Positions 8,790 through 18,520 of a stretch of 64,000 bases of DNA are shown one piece after another. Position numbers and translations under genes: made by a program. The stretch lies in assembly GCA_044228285.1 (NCBI GenBank), contig JBGAVD010000002.1:496001-560000 (forward strand), given 5' to 3'. How positions within the stretch are numbered: the stretch's first letter is position 1; every line of letters starts with the position of its first letter. The notes under the pieces are model-generated. The model was not told where the DNA came from, made no database searches, and worked only from the letters and a program-made list of their open reading frames with translations. The stretch comes from JBBATK01 sp044228285. Its GTDB lineage: Bacteria > Bacteroidota > Ignavibacteria > Kapaibacteriales > NICIL-2.

Positions 8790-9224
8790 ATGCTTCGTTT
8801 TTCTCTTACCCTTCTTGCTCTTGTAGCAATCGTGTCCATCAGCGCATCAGCTCAAGACAAAGCAAAGGGTCAGAAACTTTATACAGAGTACTGCAAGACA
8901 TGTCACCAAGATGGTGGCAAAGGACTATCAACAGTATATCCACCTCTCGCTGGTTCAGACTTTTTGAAAACTAAGAGTAAGGCCGACGTTATCAAGGCAG
9001 TTACTGGAGGTTTGAAAGGCGAAATGATGGTAAATGGAAAGAAATTCAATGGAGTTATGTCGCCATTGCCAGCAAAGTACACCGACCAAGATGTCGCAGA
9101 TATTCTGACCTACGTTTATGGCAACTGGGGTAACCCAGGCGGTTCAGTAAGCGTTGCAGACGTTAAGAAGAATCGCGTGAAGGTTGCTGCTGCACCAGCG
9201 AAAGCTCCAGCGAAGAAGAAGTAA
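8790..9224 (+). CDS. Exported monohaem class I c-type cytochrome
   Basis: From the ATG at 8790 (AGGA ribosome site at 8777-8780) the 144-residue product has a signal peptide ending near SAQ at 20-22. The haem-binding motif CKTCH is at 35-39, and a candidate axial Met90 lies in GVMSPLP. The C-terminal helix ADILTYVYGNWGN is typical of small soluble cytochromes c with electron-shuttle roles in the periplasm. The end is an Ala/Pro/Lys tail (AAAPAKAPAKKK) not needed for the fold. It lies 126 bases after the Rrf2 gene and is followed by an intrinsic terminator. A longer frame opening at 8718 is rejected because it would bury the signal peptide. Confidence 0.92.
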   Translation: MLRFSLTLLALVAIVSISASAQDKAKGQKLYTEYCKTCHQDGGKGLSTVYPPLAGSDFLKTKSKADVIKAVTGGLKGEMMVNGKKFNGVMSPLPAKYTDQDVADILTYVYGNWGNPGGSVSVADVKKNRVKVAAAPAKAPAKKK

Positions 9225-9277
9225 GCGCCAAGGGTGCAGCATTCGACACGGTACTATCACTCTGTGTCACTCGTGTT

Positions 9278-9317
9278 AAAACTGACCGTGTGTGCTTGTC
9301 GCGCCGGTCAGTTTTTT
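9278..9317 (+). terminator. Intrinsic terminator after the cytochrome c gene
   Basis: A perfect 11-bp stem (9278-9288 with 9305-9315, AAAACTGACCG arms) encloses a 16-base loop, and the T-run is 9311-9316. It lies 54 bases after the cytochrome stop and before uspA. Confidence 0.85.
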
Positions 9318-9363
9318 GTAATGTGCGTAGGTAATCAATTCACAATATTCAGAGGAGCTCGCC

Positions 9364-9807
9364 ATGATACAGTATGATCAGGTGTTGGTACCAACGGATT
9401 TTTCCGATTGTGCAGCGAAGGTCATGGACTATGCTGTAGATTTTGCAAAACGCTATGAGAGCACCTTGCATATACTCTATGTGGTAGAACCCATTGATAC
9501 TTTTGCCACCGTCAATGGAGTAGAGCAATCAGTATATTTCGATATGATTCGAGATGTGCGTGAATCTGCCACCTTGAAGTTAGAGAATCTTGTTGCAGAC
9601 TTGAGAAAGACTGGATTGAAGGTTGAAGGCATTGTACGCGAAGGTCGTCCAAGTGATGTTATAACGGAGTACGCTCTGCAATCACAGATCTCAATGATTT
9701 GTATCTCGACTCATGGTCGCAGTGGTTTGAATCACCTCCTGCTCGGAAGTACAACAGAGCGCGTTCTCCGCAAGGCACACTGTCCGGTGTTTGTAGTACG
9801 AGCATAA
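9364..9807 (+). CDS. Universal stress protein (UspA family)
   Basis: The 147-residue protein is a single Usp domain, starting YDQVLVPTDFSDCA and ending CPVFVVRA. The nucleotide-binding loop reads STHGRSGLNHLLLGST. It keeps the second glycine and the G-S pair of the G-x2-G-x9-G-S/T signature, but the first glycine is Ser. Proteins of this type are cytosolic dimers, many binding ATP, that help survival under stress. An excellent GAGGAG ribosome site precedes the ATG. The gene stands alone between two terminators. Confidence 0.93.
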   Translation: MIQYDQVLVPTDFSDCAAKVMDYAVDFAKRYESTLHILYVVEPIDTFATVNGVEQSVYFDMIRDVRESATLKLENLVADLRKTGLKVEGIVREGRPSDVITEYALQSQISMICISTHGRSGLNHLLLGSTTERVLRKAHCPVFVVRA

Positions 9808-9891
9808 CACTGATGTGGTTGATCAAGGCAAGTACGTTTTGTCTTGACATCGTGAGGTGCAGAGGTAGAGAACTCTCATGCACCAGTTTGA

Positions 9892-9937
9892 GAAAACAAA
9901 AAATGCCCAATCGACGATTGGGCATTTTTTTGTTTTC
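9892..9937. terminator. Bidirectional terminator between uspA and the convergent small membrane gene
   Basis: The arms ATGCCCAAT (9903-9911) and ATTGGGCAT (9917-9925) surround a 5-base loop. An A-run with one C lies on the left and a T-run with one G on the right, nearly mirror images. It can serve uspA on the plus strand and the gene ending at 9990 on the minus strand. Confidence 0.85.
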
Positions 9938-9989
9938 TTCTTCTCGAACCCAAGAAGTCTAGAGTCTGTCGTCACGAAGTTGAGCGCGC

Positions 9990-10154
9990 TTAGAGTTTCG
10001 TAAGCCGCGCAGTTGCAATACGAAATGCTGTATATGCAATACCAATGAAGAGCGCCACAGCCAAGAAGACGCTGATTTCTTGTCCGATGACCACCAAAGT
10101 AATGGTAACAAAAAAGACGGCCAAGGAGATGAGGATAAGATAGATCCACGTCAT
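9990..10154 (-). CDS. Small two-helix membrane protein, unknown function
   Basis: From the ATG at 10154 the product is only 54 residues. Two hydrophobic segments (about 2-23 and 27-46) are joined by a GQEIS turn, with a basic end (RIATARLTKL). A GGGGA stretch lies just upstream. A 24-residue upstream extension from 10226 is polar and probably untranslated. It sits 93 bases downstream of hflX on the same strand, facing the bidirectional terminator, which supports it as a real gene. No family was recognised. Confidence 0.6.
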   Translation of the reverse strand: MTWIYLILISLAVFFVTITLVVIGQEISVFLAVALFIGIAYTAFRIATARLTKL

Positions 10155-10247
10155 GAAGTCCCCTGAGTGCAGTGATACAAATTCCGGCCTATGAGCCACG
10201 AAATGCTGGAGCACTTTTGTGACCATTCCCTAAACGTAGGCCGACCC

Positions 10248-11528
10248 TTAGCTGCTAATATACTGTTTGTACTTGTTGCGAATCAAGCCTTCTTGTGTTG
10301 GCGATACTCTCGCCTGGATTTGTATGCCGTTTTCGTCTTCCTCGCGACTCAGCACTTCGGTGTTCTCGTACAGCACGGCTAGCTCTTTCATTGCTGAATA
10401 GGGCAGCGAAAACCTCATGAGTGTATTGACGGAGTCGCTAAACGCTTGCATGCGATTGAGCACTTCGAGCACATTAATCCCCGAAAGAGCCGAGATTTTA
10501 ATGCATCCGGGGTATTCTTCGTCCAAACTTCGGAGGAAGTCTTTGTCTTCTACCATATCCATCTTGTTGAACACGAGTAATGTCGGTTTATCGCCAACAT
10601 TCAGCGAATTCAAGGTTTCTTGGACTACTTCCAGGTGTTCACGAAAGGCATGGTTGCTCACGTCGACGAGGTGGATAAGCATGTCTGACTCGATAGACTC
10701 AGCCAAAGTAGAGCGAAAGGAGGCTACCAAGTGGGTTGGGAGCTTTCGAATGAAGCCTACTGTATCGGAGAGTAAGGCGGTGAGTCCTTGCGGCAATTCA
10801 ATTTGTCGTACGGTTGTATCTAAGGTCGCAAAGAGCTGATTCTCCGTGTAGACATCTGCTTTGGTCATCACATTCATCAGCGTTGATTTGCCCGCATTGG
10901 TATAGCCAACTAAGGCAAAACGTATCATTCCTGCTCGTTGTTTGCGCTGTTCCTTGCGTTGCAGGTCGATTTCTTCCAATTTCTCTTTGAGACGTTGGAT
11001 GCGCACTTTGATCATGCGTCGATCGCTCTCGATTTGCGTCTCACCTGGTCCTTTGGTTCCAACGCCGCCATATTGCTTGGAAAGGTGGGTCCACATTCGC
11101 GAGAGACGAGGCATCAGATATTGCAGCTGGGCAAGCTCCACCTGCGTTTTCGCTTCAAGCGAGCGAGCGCGAGTAGCGAAAATGTCGAGAATCAATGCAC
11201 TTCGATCTATCACTTTCACTTCGAGCTCTCGCTCGAGATTGCGAATCTGCACAGGACTGAGCTCGGTGTCGGCAATGATGAGCTGAGCCTTGTGTTCTTC
11301 TATAAGGGCCTTGAGCTCTTCAACTTTACCCTTTCCGATATAGGTGCCACGGTCGGGCGACACCCGTTCTTGTATCATGCGCTCCGCCACCTGAACGTGT
11401 GCGGTTTCCGCAAGAAAAGCGAGTTCATCTAAGTGTTCGTACACAATCTTGCGGTCTTCACCCTTTCGGGCGACGCTCACAATGATCGCGGTCTCAAGTT
11501 GAATTCTGGTGTTTTCGGTTATCATCAT
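10248..11528 (-). CDS. hflX: Ribosome-associated GTPase HflX
   Basis: The N-terminal HflX domain contains DRGTYIGKGKVEELK and the GPGETQ signature near 161-166. The GTPase domain follows with G1 GYTNAGKS (about 208-215), the G2 threonines, G3 DTVG and G4 NKMD (about 321-324). HflX binds the 50S subunit and splits or rescues stalled ribosomes under stress. Length of about 426 is normal. The frame can be extended to a TTG at 11534, but the tandem ATGs at 11528 and 11525 are more likely starts. Confidence 0.95.
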   Translation of the reverse strand: MMITENTRIQLETAIIVSVARKGEDRKIVYEHLDELAFLAETAHVQVAERMIQERVSPDRGTYIGKGKVEELKALIEEHKAQLIIADTELSPVQIRNLERELEVKVIDRSALILDIFATRARSLEAKTQVELAQLQYLMPRLSRMWTHLSKQYGGVGTKGPGETQIESDRRMIKVRIQRLKEKLEEIDLQRKEQRKQRAGMIRFALVGYTNAGKSTLMNVMTKADVYTENQLFATLDTTVRQIELPQGLTALLSDTVGFIRKLPTHLVASFRSTLAESIESDMLIHLVDVSNHAFREHLEVVQETLNSLNVGDKPTLLVFNKMDMVEDKDFLRSLDEEYPGCIKISALSGINVLEVLNRMQAFSDSVNTLMRFSLPYSAMKELAVLYENTEVLSREEDENGIQIQARVSPTQEGLIRNKYKQYISS

Positions 11529-12421
11529 AGACAAGCCTGCAGGCTGTACTGCAGCTATTGGTGTTAAAATTCATGGGGCAATGGGCGAAGCCGTCGCAAA
11601 AGAATGGCAGGGTGCCAAGGTGCAGTTCGAATCTCAATCGAAGGGTTGCACTAATGTGTATGCGGATTGCTCATGATAACACCATTTGTATATCGAAGTC
11701 TACCGTTCACCAAAGGTGTCTGTGCGCTCATGGCTTCTGACACCAAATTGTAAACACCATTCTTCGTGTAACACTAGGAGAGGATGACCATCCAAACCTC
11801 ATTCTGACGAGGCTTTGCTGCTGGTCAGACACACAATATACGCAATCAGAATAGCCTGGCAACAGCGCGAAAGGCTCTGACGAGTCGTCTTATTCTGTTT
11901 CGATGCCGTACACCTCCAGTCATTGGAGAACAGCAAGCTCCTGAACTTACACTTACTCTTATTCCTCAAATTCCTAAAGCTGTCTTTGTGTTCGTGTGTT
12001 GTTCAGCACTCACTTTGCTCATTGAGAGGTGTAAAGAGGCGGACCTCCTGCTTTGAATAAGAAAAGTGCGCTTCAAGTTCGTAAACCCGACGCGGCTTAG
12101 CTGCCAAACTCGGTTTCATAGAACACACTCTGCTTGGCAAGGAAGTCCTAACTATCGCAACAACCGCACACCATTGCTCATGAAACACCTTGATTACGAA
12201 AACGAAGGGACGCTCAAAACGGTACCACAACTCTTGCGAACAGAGATTTGAGTCCAACGACACCTAGGTTTGACTGCGTTCATTCCTGCAGTTCGACTCA
12301 GAACAGGACCGCTGCTTGAGTTCTACACAATATGTTGATCCAAAGTCAGTCTGATACTTTGAGTCGCATTCAGAAAATGGGATGACGACCTAGCTTGGCT
12401 TCTTAGATAGTAACTTGCAGT
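11529..12421. other. 893-bp intergenic region without a recognised gene
   Basis: Between hflX (minus) and the OstA-like gene (plus) only short frames exist, up to about 86 codons. None has a recognisable domain, a ribosome site or normal composition. I saw no tRNA, riboswitch, strong terminator or repeat. It may hold promoters for both genes or a decayed gene, but nothing can be supported. Confidence 0.5.
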
Positions 12422-14272
12422 ATGAAGGTAGTGATAGTTATATGCTTGGTCTCTCTCAGCCTTGTCGCTAACGCACAATTCGTTGCGCGTCCGCAATCGG
12501 GTAGCGCCAAAGCACCCAATCCAGGCTCAACGCCCGTCGTTAAGCCTGCCGCTCAACCTGCAGCTCAACCTGCAGCTTCCAAGGGAAGTGCGAACAGCCA
12601 GCGTATCGGCCTTAACCCTAGTCCCAGCAACAGTCCGGCAGTTGCACCAACCTTCAACCCTTCGGCGCCAGTATATAGTCGCACGTCCACAGCGATTGCT
12701 CCTGGAGCGACGCAGGCAGATCCTATCCATCTTCGTAGTGCAGATAGTCTGGTTGTGAGCAGTATCGACTCCCAAGTGGTGCGAGAGCTAGTTGGACATG
12801 TGCATTTGGATCATGGTAATGTGTCGGTGTACTGCGACCACGCAACACAGTATATGGCTACCGATCTCGTCATTCTTCAGGGTTCCGTGCGCATCGTTCA
12901 AGGAAGCGTGACAATGCTAATGCCTCATGGTGAGTACAGCGGCATAAGTGGAATTGCAAGCGGAAGTGGCGGGGTGACCATCATTGATCGTCGGATGACG
13001 CTCAAAGCTCCAGAGGGTATTTACAATTCGCGTAGCAATCAGGCAGACTTTCACGGAGGTGTTGAGATACAGGATGATAGCATTCGTATTCTGGCTAAAG
13101 ATCTACGATATCTGAGATCAACACAAGAAAGTTGGCTGTGGGGCCATGTGCGATTGTATTCGAAGGTAAGTCCCTCATGTATGGTTGGCGACTCTGCTCA
13201 TAACGTCCCGGCAACTAGTTACTCCGTGCTCCGTGGACGTCCTTTGCTTCTTCACATCGACACCGTGCCTAACGAGGCGTTGAGTCAACTTCGCCAAGCT
13301 GAGCGAGAAAAGGCTATTCAAGACAGTATTGTGAGTGCGGAAAAGAAGCTTAAGAATACGGGAAAGAAAACAAAGTCTGGAGCAGAGGGCAGCAGCAAAG
13401 CATCTTCCCAGATCGGCACAAGTACCGCAAAGAACTCAGCGACGAAGAAAAGTCCTTCGTCGAATGCTCTACCACAGAAGGATCTTGGCAAACACGATTC
13501 ACTTTTGGCCTCTGCAGACAGCTCAAAGCAGGGAAGCACGAAGAATTCACTACGCTTTGATACGTTGACTATTGTTGCAGACGTCATGCAGTCGTTTCGA
13601 GCTGGTGGTGAGGATCGTTATGTCGCCTCACGAAACGTTGAGGTGCTTCGCAAGACCTTAAGTGCCCGTGCTGGACGATGTGTGTTTGACAAGAATGCTG
13701 AGTCTATCGAGCTTCGACAAGAGCCCCAGTTGTGGGCCGACTCGCTGCAATTGAGCGCGGATTCGCTCTGGTTGCATTTGCCAAACAAGAAGCTGAGAAG
13801 CATTGAGGCTTATCATTCCGCTTTTTTGCTCATGGTCGACTCCGTAGATCATGAAAGAGCACACCAAATTGCTGCTGAACACTTACATATTAGTATCGAG
13901 GAAGATACTGTTCGAGCGATCCAAGCAGTGCGCGAAGCGAAGAGTTTGTACTTCATGAGTGGAGACCAAGGACCAGATGGCCTCTCACGTACTGTGTGTG
14001 ATTCACTCTTCATTTACTTCGAGCTCGGACAGCTGCAGAATATTGTGTGGAGGAGTGGTGTGAACAGTGAATATTATCCCGAGAATATGGTTGGCGATGG
14101 CGCCCGCAAGTATTATCTTCCAACGTTCCACGAGGCAGGTCCGCGTCCTCGCAAACCCAAAGTGGAACAACGTTTCAACGGTACAGAGCCCAGCTCGGCA
14201 ACAGAGTCGTCCATGAAGGATCATGAGGACGCCATAGACATCGAAGAACCTGTTCAAGAGTCTGAACCCTAA
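12422..14272 (+). CDS. OstA-like (LptA/OstA_2) LPS-transport protein
   Basis: The 616-residue protein has a signal peptide (ending near ANAQF) and a Pro/Ala/Ser-rich linker. An OstA/LptA-like region follows from about 110 to 265, with the repeating beta-strand pattern GHVHLDHGNVSVYCDHATQY, LQGSVRIVQGSVTM, MTLKAPEGIYNSRSNQADFHGGVEIQDD. Such domains form the beta-jellyroll bridge carrying lipopolysaccharide across the periplasm. A low-complexity Ser/Lys insert (about 300-375) separates a second beta-rich OstA-like half, and the end is acidic. This long form, with a split OstA region, is usual in Bacteroidota. The true ligand is inferred from family. Confidence 0.78.
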   Translation: MKVVIVICLVSLSLVANAQFVARPQSGSAKAPNPGSTPVVKPAAQPAAQPAASKGSANSQRIGLNPSPSNSPAVAPTFNPSAPVYSRTSTAIAPGATQADPIHLRSADSLVVSSIDSQVVRELVGHVHLDHGNVSVYCDHATQYMATDLVILQGSVRIVQGSVTMLMPHGEYSGISGIASGSGGVTIIDRRMTLKAPEGIYNSRSNQADFHGGVEIQDDSIRILAKDLRYLRSTQESWLWGHVRLYSKVSPSCMVGDSAHNVPATSYSVLRGRPLLLHIDTVPNEALSQLRQAEREKAIQDSIVSAEKKLKNTGKKTKSGAEGSSKASSQIGTSTAKNSATKKSPSSNALPQKDLGKHDSLLASADSSKQGSTKNSLRFDTLTIVADVMQSFRAGGEDRYVASRNVEVLRKTLSARAGRCVFDKNAESIELRQEPQLWADSLQLSADSLWLHLPNKKLRSIEAYHSAFLLMVDSVDHERAHQIAAEHLHISIEEDTVRAIQAVREAKSLYFMSGDQGPDGLSRTVCDSLFIYFELGQLQNIVWRSGVNSEYYPENMVGDGARKYYLPTFHEAGPRPRKPKVEQRFNGTEPSSATESSMKDHEDAIDIEEPVQESEP

Positions 14273-14459
14273 AGCATGGTCTTGCACAACGACAACTTCT
14301 CAGGCTTGTGTTTCAGGCAATGAGTAAAATGTCGTGTTGGAACCGAGCTGACCCTTCACTCTGAGAAGAGCCTCTGTTATTGTTGAGGTTTCGTATTGAA
14401 GTGATCATGATGGACAGCGCTAAGCCATTCATTCCATTCCTCAATTCAGAAAGTAGCTC

Positions 14460-17400
14460 ATGAGATTGCCGGTATCACTTGTTGTCATTCTGTTGTCGCT
14501 TTCGATCGGGTTGAAGGCACAGTTTAACGACAGTCTCAGTGCGAAGAGATTATCCTCATTTGAAGGCTATCATTTCTTCGTTGCCTACATGCAAAATGAT
14601 AACATCATTCAATCCGCAGGCATTCGCCTGCGATTGATGATGTGCTCTGCCTATTCGGCTCAGATAACTGTTCGTTTTAGCAAAGACAGTACTGCGGTGA
14701 TCAAGCTAGCTGCCAACTCAGCTACCACCGTCCTAGTCCCCTCCAGAATGGAAGTGCGAACGTCTGAGATGGTCCTCGACAGTGTTGTCGAGGTTCTTTC
14801 CGACGTGCCGATTTCGGTCTTTGCTATGAACTCTCAACCTTATAGCTCCGATAGCTATGCTGTTATACCTGTATCGAACTGGAATACAGATTACACAATT
14901 ATGTCGATGGCTAATGATGGTTATGGTGTGGGCAATGACAGCAACGCAGTCATGCTGCCTGAAGAGATTCGTCAAAGCGAGTTTCTGATCGTTGCTGCAT
15001 TTGATAGTACCATCGTAGAATTCAACCCAACCTATGTTACCCAGCGAGGCGCAGTTGCTGGACAATGGCATACGGTTAAGCTCAAGAAAGGTCAGTGCTA
15101 CTTAGTGAAATCAGCACCGATCAAACCACTATCAGGTGATCTAACGGGCAGTCACGTACGCGCAAATCGACCGATTGCTGTTCTCAGTGGGCATGCCCGC
15201 TCGTCAATGCCGCAGTCGCTGATTAATGTCACCGATAGTAAAGACCACCTTGCCGAATGGCTGATTCCAGACCAGGCACTGGGTTACGAGTATATCACCA
15301 TGCCATTTTATACAGATGGCAGATTGCCTGTTGGCGACGTGATACGCATAGTTGCTACTAAACCTCAAACTCAGCTCACGGTCTATACCGAACGTGCTGA
15401 CTTGTTCTACACACTCAAAAAAGCTGGCGATATACAGACGATTTCAGGTGTCAACTCACCCTGTTGGATTCGCGCTGATCAGCCTGTTTCGGTGGCTCAG
15501 TTCATGCTGACTGGCTGGGTAGGAGGATCCGTGAGCTACGATCCGTCGATGGCGCTCGTGCCTCCGGCAGACAAATTCGTCTCGCACAGCATTTTCCAGG
15601 TACCAAGTAATCTCCCTGAGCCCTTCTGGGCTTCGCAGTTTCAGCAACACTTTGTCAATATTATCTGCGATTCCTTAGCGCGCTATTCAATGAAGCTGGA
15701 TGGAGTAAATATTGGGCAGAGCATTGAGCCGAACATTCTCTATAACAAGTTTCGATCGTCACCCTATTTCTGGGCACGCATCCCCCTGAGTCCGGGAAAG
15801 CATGAGCTCAGCTGTGATACGTTTGGTTTCTCAGGAGCGTTATATGGAATGGGCATGACAGATTCGTATGCCCACACAATGGGCTTTTCGATGGCCACGG
15901 ACTTGAAGGACACTATAGCGCCTTTTTTCGTTGTCAATGGAAGCTGTGGTCAACTGAATGGAACAGTTAATGAAGTAGTGAATGCAGTTTCGAGCTCGCT
16001 ATCTTTTGTTGTGTACGACCCTGATAGTACGAAGAACTTTAGCTACATCGCAAGCACGACGCAGCAGAATGCCAACGTTGTGACCTTTAGTGCGAAAGTA
16101 GTCGACCCCAAAAAGGACGCACAGTTGTTTATTACTGCTCGAGATATAGCAGGGAATGGTCGTCGCTATCGCTATTATTATCACGCTCCTCGCTATACCT
16201 TTACCAGCTCCGTCAGCTTTGCAGCGCGGACAGAGAACGACTCTATCTGCTCTCGAGTCTACGTTCAGTCGCCATCAACAACCGATACCTTACGGATTCT
16301 ATCCGCTAAACTGAGCGGCAACAATCCAACTCTCAAGCTCTTTGCCCCTTCTGCGTACCCGATAACAGTGCTGCCGCGCACCGGTGCCGACTTCCAGCTT
16401 TGCTTTCGTCCACAAGGACAAAGCGCTCTCAAAATTGTTGATACCATCATCGTCGATCTCGGCTGTGGTGTCCTCTTACGCATCCCAGTAAAGGCGAGTA
16501 CGCCAAAGTCCGCTCTCTTTGTAAGCGACATCGCCTATGGCGATGTTAAGGCACGCGATAGCGTTTGTGCCTTTATGGAAGTAGTGAACACTGGCACTCG
16601 CGTTGCGACACTGCTCTCTGCTCGCTTTGACACTACACTTGCGAGTCTTGGCACATTGGACTTCTCTAAGTTTCCCGTTGTTCTGCCTCCTGGTGACACC
16701 TTCCGCATTCGTTTCTGCTTTCATCCTCTGGACACCATGGTGCTGAATCGTCGAGTGATCTTCAGCAATGACATTGGAGTGGATGTCGAAGGTGAGATCA
16801 GTGGTCGAGGAGTTCGCCCAATTGTAAAGAGTCAGAGTTTCGACTTCGGATCTCTGCGAATAGCTATCTTCCGAGACACCAACGTCGTTTTTCATAACAC
16901 CGGCAATAGTACTGCGAAAGTCAGCTATCGAAGCCAGACCGCAGCCAATTCAGAGTTTCTCCATTCCATGGCGGCCATCAAGAGCTTCACGATTGCAGCT
17001 GGGGATTCTGCAACCTTTGGTTTGCGATTCTATCCTCAAAGCGCCGCAACGTACAGCACGCGATTGCTGTTTAGTGTTGACGATCCGCTGGATACGACGG
17101 TATTGGTTGACGGCAGAGGTGTTGGCACAGTCCCTATTGATTCAGTGCGCAATCTTTGGTTTGATACTATACAGGTAAAAACACAAAAGAGCCTCCGTCA
17201 AGCTCTGGTCTTTTCCAAAGGCTCGGAAGCGCTCACAATTGATACTATTCGTATTGTTGGTCCCGATGCTGCCTCCTTTACCGTTGGAAGCGCACAGTTG
17301 GCAAGGAGAGTGGTTGACATTGGTGACTCAGTGGTGTTTGATGTGCAGTTCAAGCCACAGCGTAGTGGGCGACATGATGCACAGCTTGAGCTGACACATG

Positions 17401-18512
17401 ATGCAGATAAAGCCTACTTCCGTCGGCAGAGCTATGTGCAACTCAGTGGTTGGGCCCGCGACACAGTGGCCGACACGACCAAACATGATACGACTAAAGT
17501 AGATACTCTTGCTCCGCGAATGCTTGTCCGTATTGCGCCACAAGCCTTCGCTTGCGATTCATTGCCGATTAGCGTCGTTGTCACAAACCGCGACACCATA
17601 GCACTCGTAATGAACTCCTATCGTATCGAGAGCACCGTCTCAGACGATGCAGCCATCGTTCGCAATGCTCCCATCAGTTTGCTCGCTGGAAGGTCTTACA
17701 CTATCAATGCAAGTTTGCATCCAGTGCTCCGAAGCGGGACGGTTCAGGTACACGTCGTGTGTGCTAAGTGGACACTCGATACAACCATTACGGTGAATAT
17801 TAGACGACAGATATTGCGAGTCAACAGGATTAGTCAGAACATTCAGCCAGATCCAGGTGACACCATGCTCCTGAGAGTGGAGGGAAGTCTTGACGGTGTT
17901 GTGCCACCGGCAAGTCCATTCGAACTGAGCCTTAGTATACCAAACGAGCTCTTTCACTTGCTTGCCAATAGCACTACTGTTCGATTTAGTCCAACGCGAC
18001 CAGCTCTTAACTGCACTGTACAGCAATCAGCGCAGTCCGTTATTGTGCGTTCATCCTTGCCTATAAGCGCAGATACCAGCCTGCAATGGAGTCTGGAATT
18101 ACCATTTCAGGCACTCGTTTCTCAGCTTCAGTCCACCAAAGTTCAGTCTCATCTCACTGAAAGCAGTTGTTTTCAGGCAATCGATAGCTCAGCGCTGATT
18201 GTAACGAACAACCTTTGTGCTCCAAATTTGCGTCAGATCACTACACGAGGATTTGAGCTAAAGTCAGTGTTTCCGCAGCCTGCAGGGGATAATTTGACGA
18301 TTGTGGTCAGGGCTTTGACGGATTATGAATTTCTTACGATTTCTCTTTGTGATGTATTGGGGAGAAAATTTCAGCTAGAGGAAAATTTGTTTTTGCGAAA
18401 GGACGATAATTCTCTTATTTTAGATTTGAATTCGATTCCAAGCGGCATGTACCGACTTGAGCTAAGATCCTGGGACGACCTAGAACATTTACCAATCATG
18501 TTAACTAAGTAG
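14460..18512 (+). CDS. Large T9SS cargo protein with IgGFc-binding-like N-terminal region and ASH/choice-of-anchor repeats
   Basis: The 1350-residue protein has a signal peptide (ending near GLKAQ). The region at about 100-480 resembles the IgGFc-binding-protein N-terminal domain (for example SEFLIVAAFDSTIVEF and NRPIAVLSGHARSSMP). Several Ig-like or ASH-type beta-sandwich modules follow, such as SLRIAIFRDTNVVFHNTG. The last 85 or so residues have the shape of a T9SS type A sorting domain (VFPQPAGDNLTIVV ... SIPSGMYRLEL). It should pass the Sec system, then T9SS, to the cell surface. Its ligand is unknown. A beta-barrel gene follows eight bases after the stop. Confidence 0.8.
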   Translation: MRLPVSLVVILLSLSIGLKAQFNDSLSAKRLSSFEGYHFFVAYMQNDNIIQSAGIRLRLMMCSAYSAQITVRFSKDSTAVIKLAANSATTVLVPSRMEVRTSEMVLDSVVEVLSDVPISVFAMNSQPYSSDSYAVIPVSNWNTDYTIMSMANDGYGVGNDSNAVMLPEEIRQSEFLIVAAFDSTIVEFNPTYVTQRGAVAGQWHTVKLKKGQCYLVKSAPIKPLSGDLTGSHVRANRPIAVLSGHARSSMPQSLINVTDSKDHLAEWLIPDQALGYEYITMPFYTDGRLPVGDVIRIVATKPQTQLTVYTERADLFYTLKKAGDIQTISGVNSPCWIRADQPVSVAQFMLTGWVGGSVSYDPSMALVPPADKFVSHSIFQVPSNLPEPFWASQFQQHFVNIICDSLARYSMKLDGVNIGQSIEPNILYNKFRSSPYFWARIPLSPGKHELSCDTFGFSGALYGMGMTDSYAHTMGFSMATDLKDTIAPFFVVNGSCGQLNGTVNEVVNAVSSSLSFVVYDPDSTKNFSYIASTTQQNANVVTFSAKVVDPKKDAQLFITARDIAGNGRRYRYYYHAPRYTFTSSVSFAARTENDSICSRVYVQSPSTTDTLRILSAKLSGNNPTLKLFAPSAYPITVLPRTGADFQLCFRPQGQSALKIVDTIIVDLGCGVLLRIPVKASTPKSALFVSDIAYGDVKARDSVCAFMEVVNTGTRVATLLSARFDTTLASLGTLDFSKFPVVLPPGDTFRIRFCFHPLDTMVLNRRVIFSNDIGVDVEGEISGRGVRPIVKSQSFDFGSLRIAIFRDTNVVFHNTGNSTAKVSYRSQTAANSEFLHSMAAIKSFTIAAGDSATFGLRFYPQSAATYSTRLLFSVDDPLDTTVLVDGRGVGTVPIDSVRNLWFDTIQVKTQKSLRQALVFSKGSEALTIDTIRIVGPDAASFTVGSAQLARRVVDIGDSVVFDVQFKPQRSGRHDAQLELTHDADKAYFRRQSYVQLSGWARDTVADTTKHDTTKVDTLAPRMLVRIAPQAFACDSLPISVVVTNRDTIALVMNSYRIESTVSDDAAIVRNAPISLLAGRSYTINASLHPVLRSGTVQVHVVCAKWTLDTTITVNIRRQILRVNRISQNIQPDPGDTMLLRVEGSLDGVVPPASPFELSLSIPNELFHLLANSTTVRFSPTRPALNCTVQQSAQSVIVRSSLPISADTSLQWSLELPFQALVSQLQSTKVQSHLTESSCFQAIDSSALIVTNNLCAPNLRQITTRGFELKSVFPQPAGDNLTIVVRALTDYEFLTISLCDVLGRKFQLEENLFLRKDDNSLILDLNSIPSGMYRLELRSWDDLEHLPIMLTK

Positions 18513-18520
18513 GGGACAAT

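Noticed and set aside
12003..12263. 86-codon minus-strand frame in the gap after hflX
   Set aside because: No homology or start context; a plus-strand frame overlaps it almost completely.
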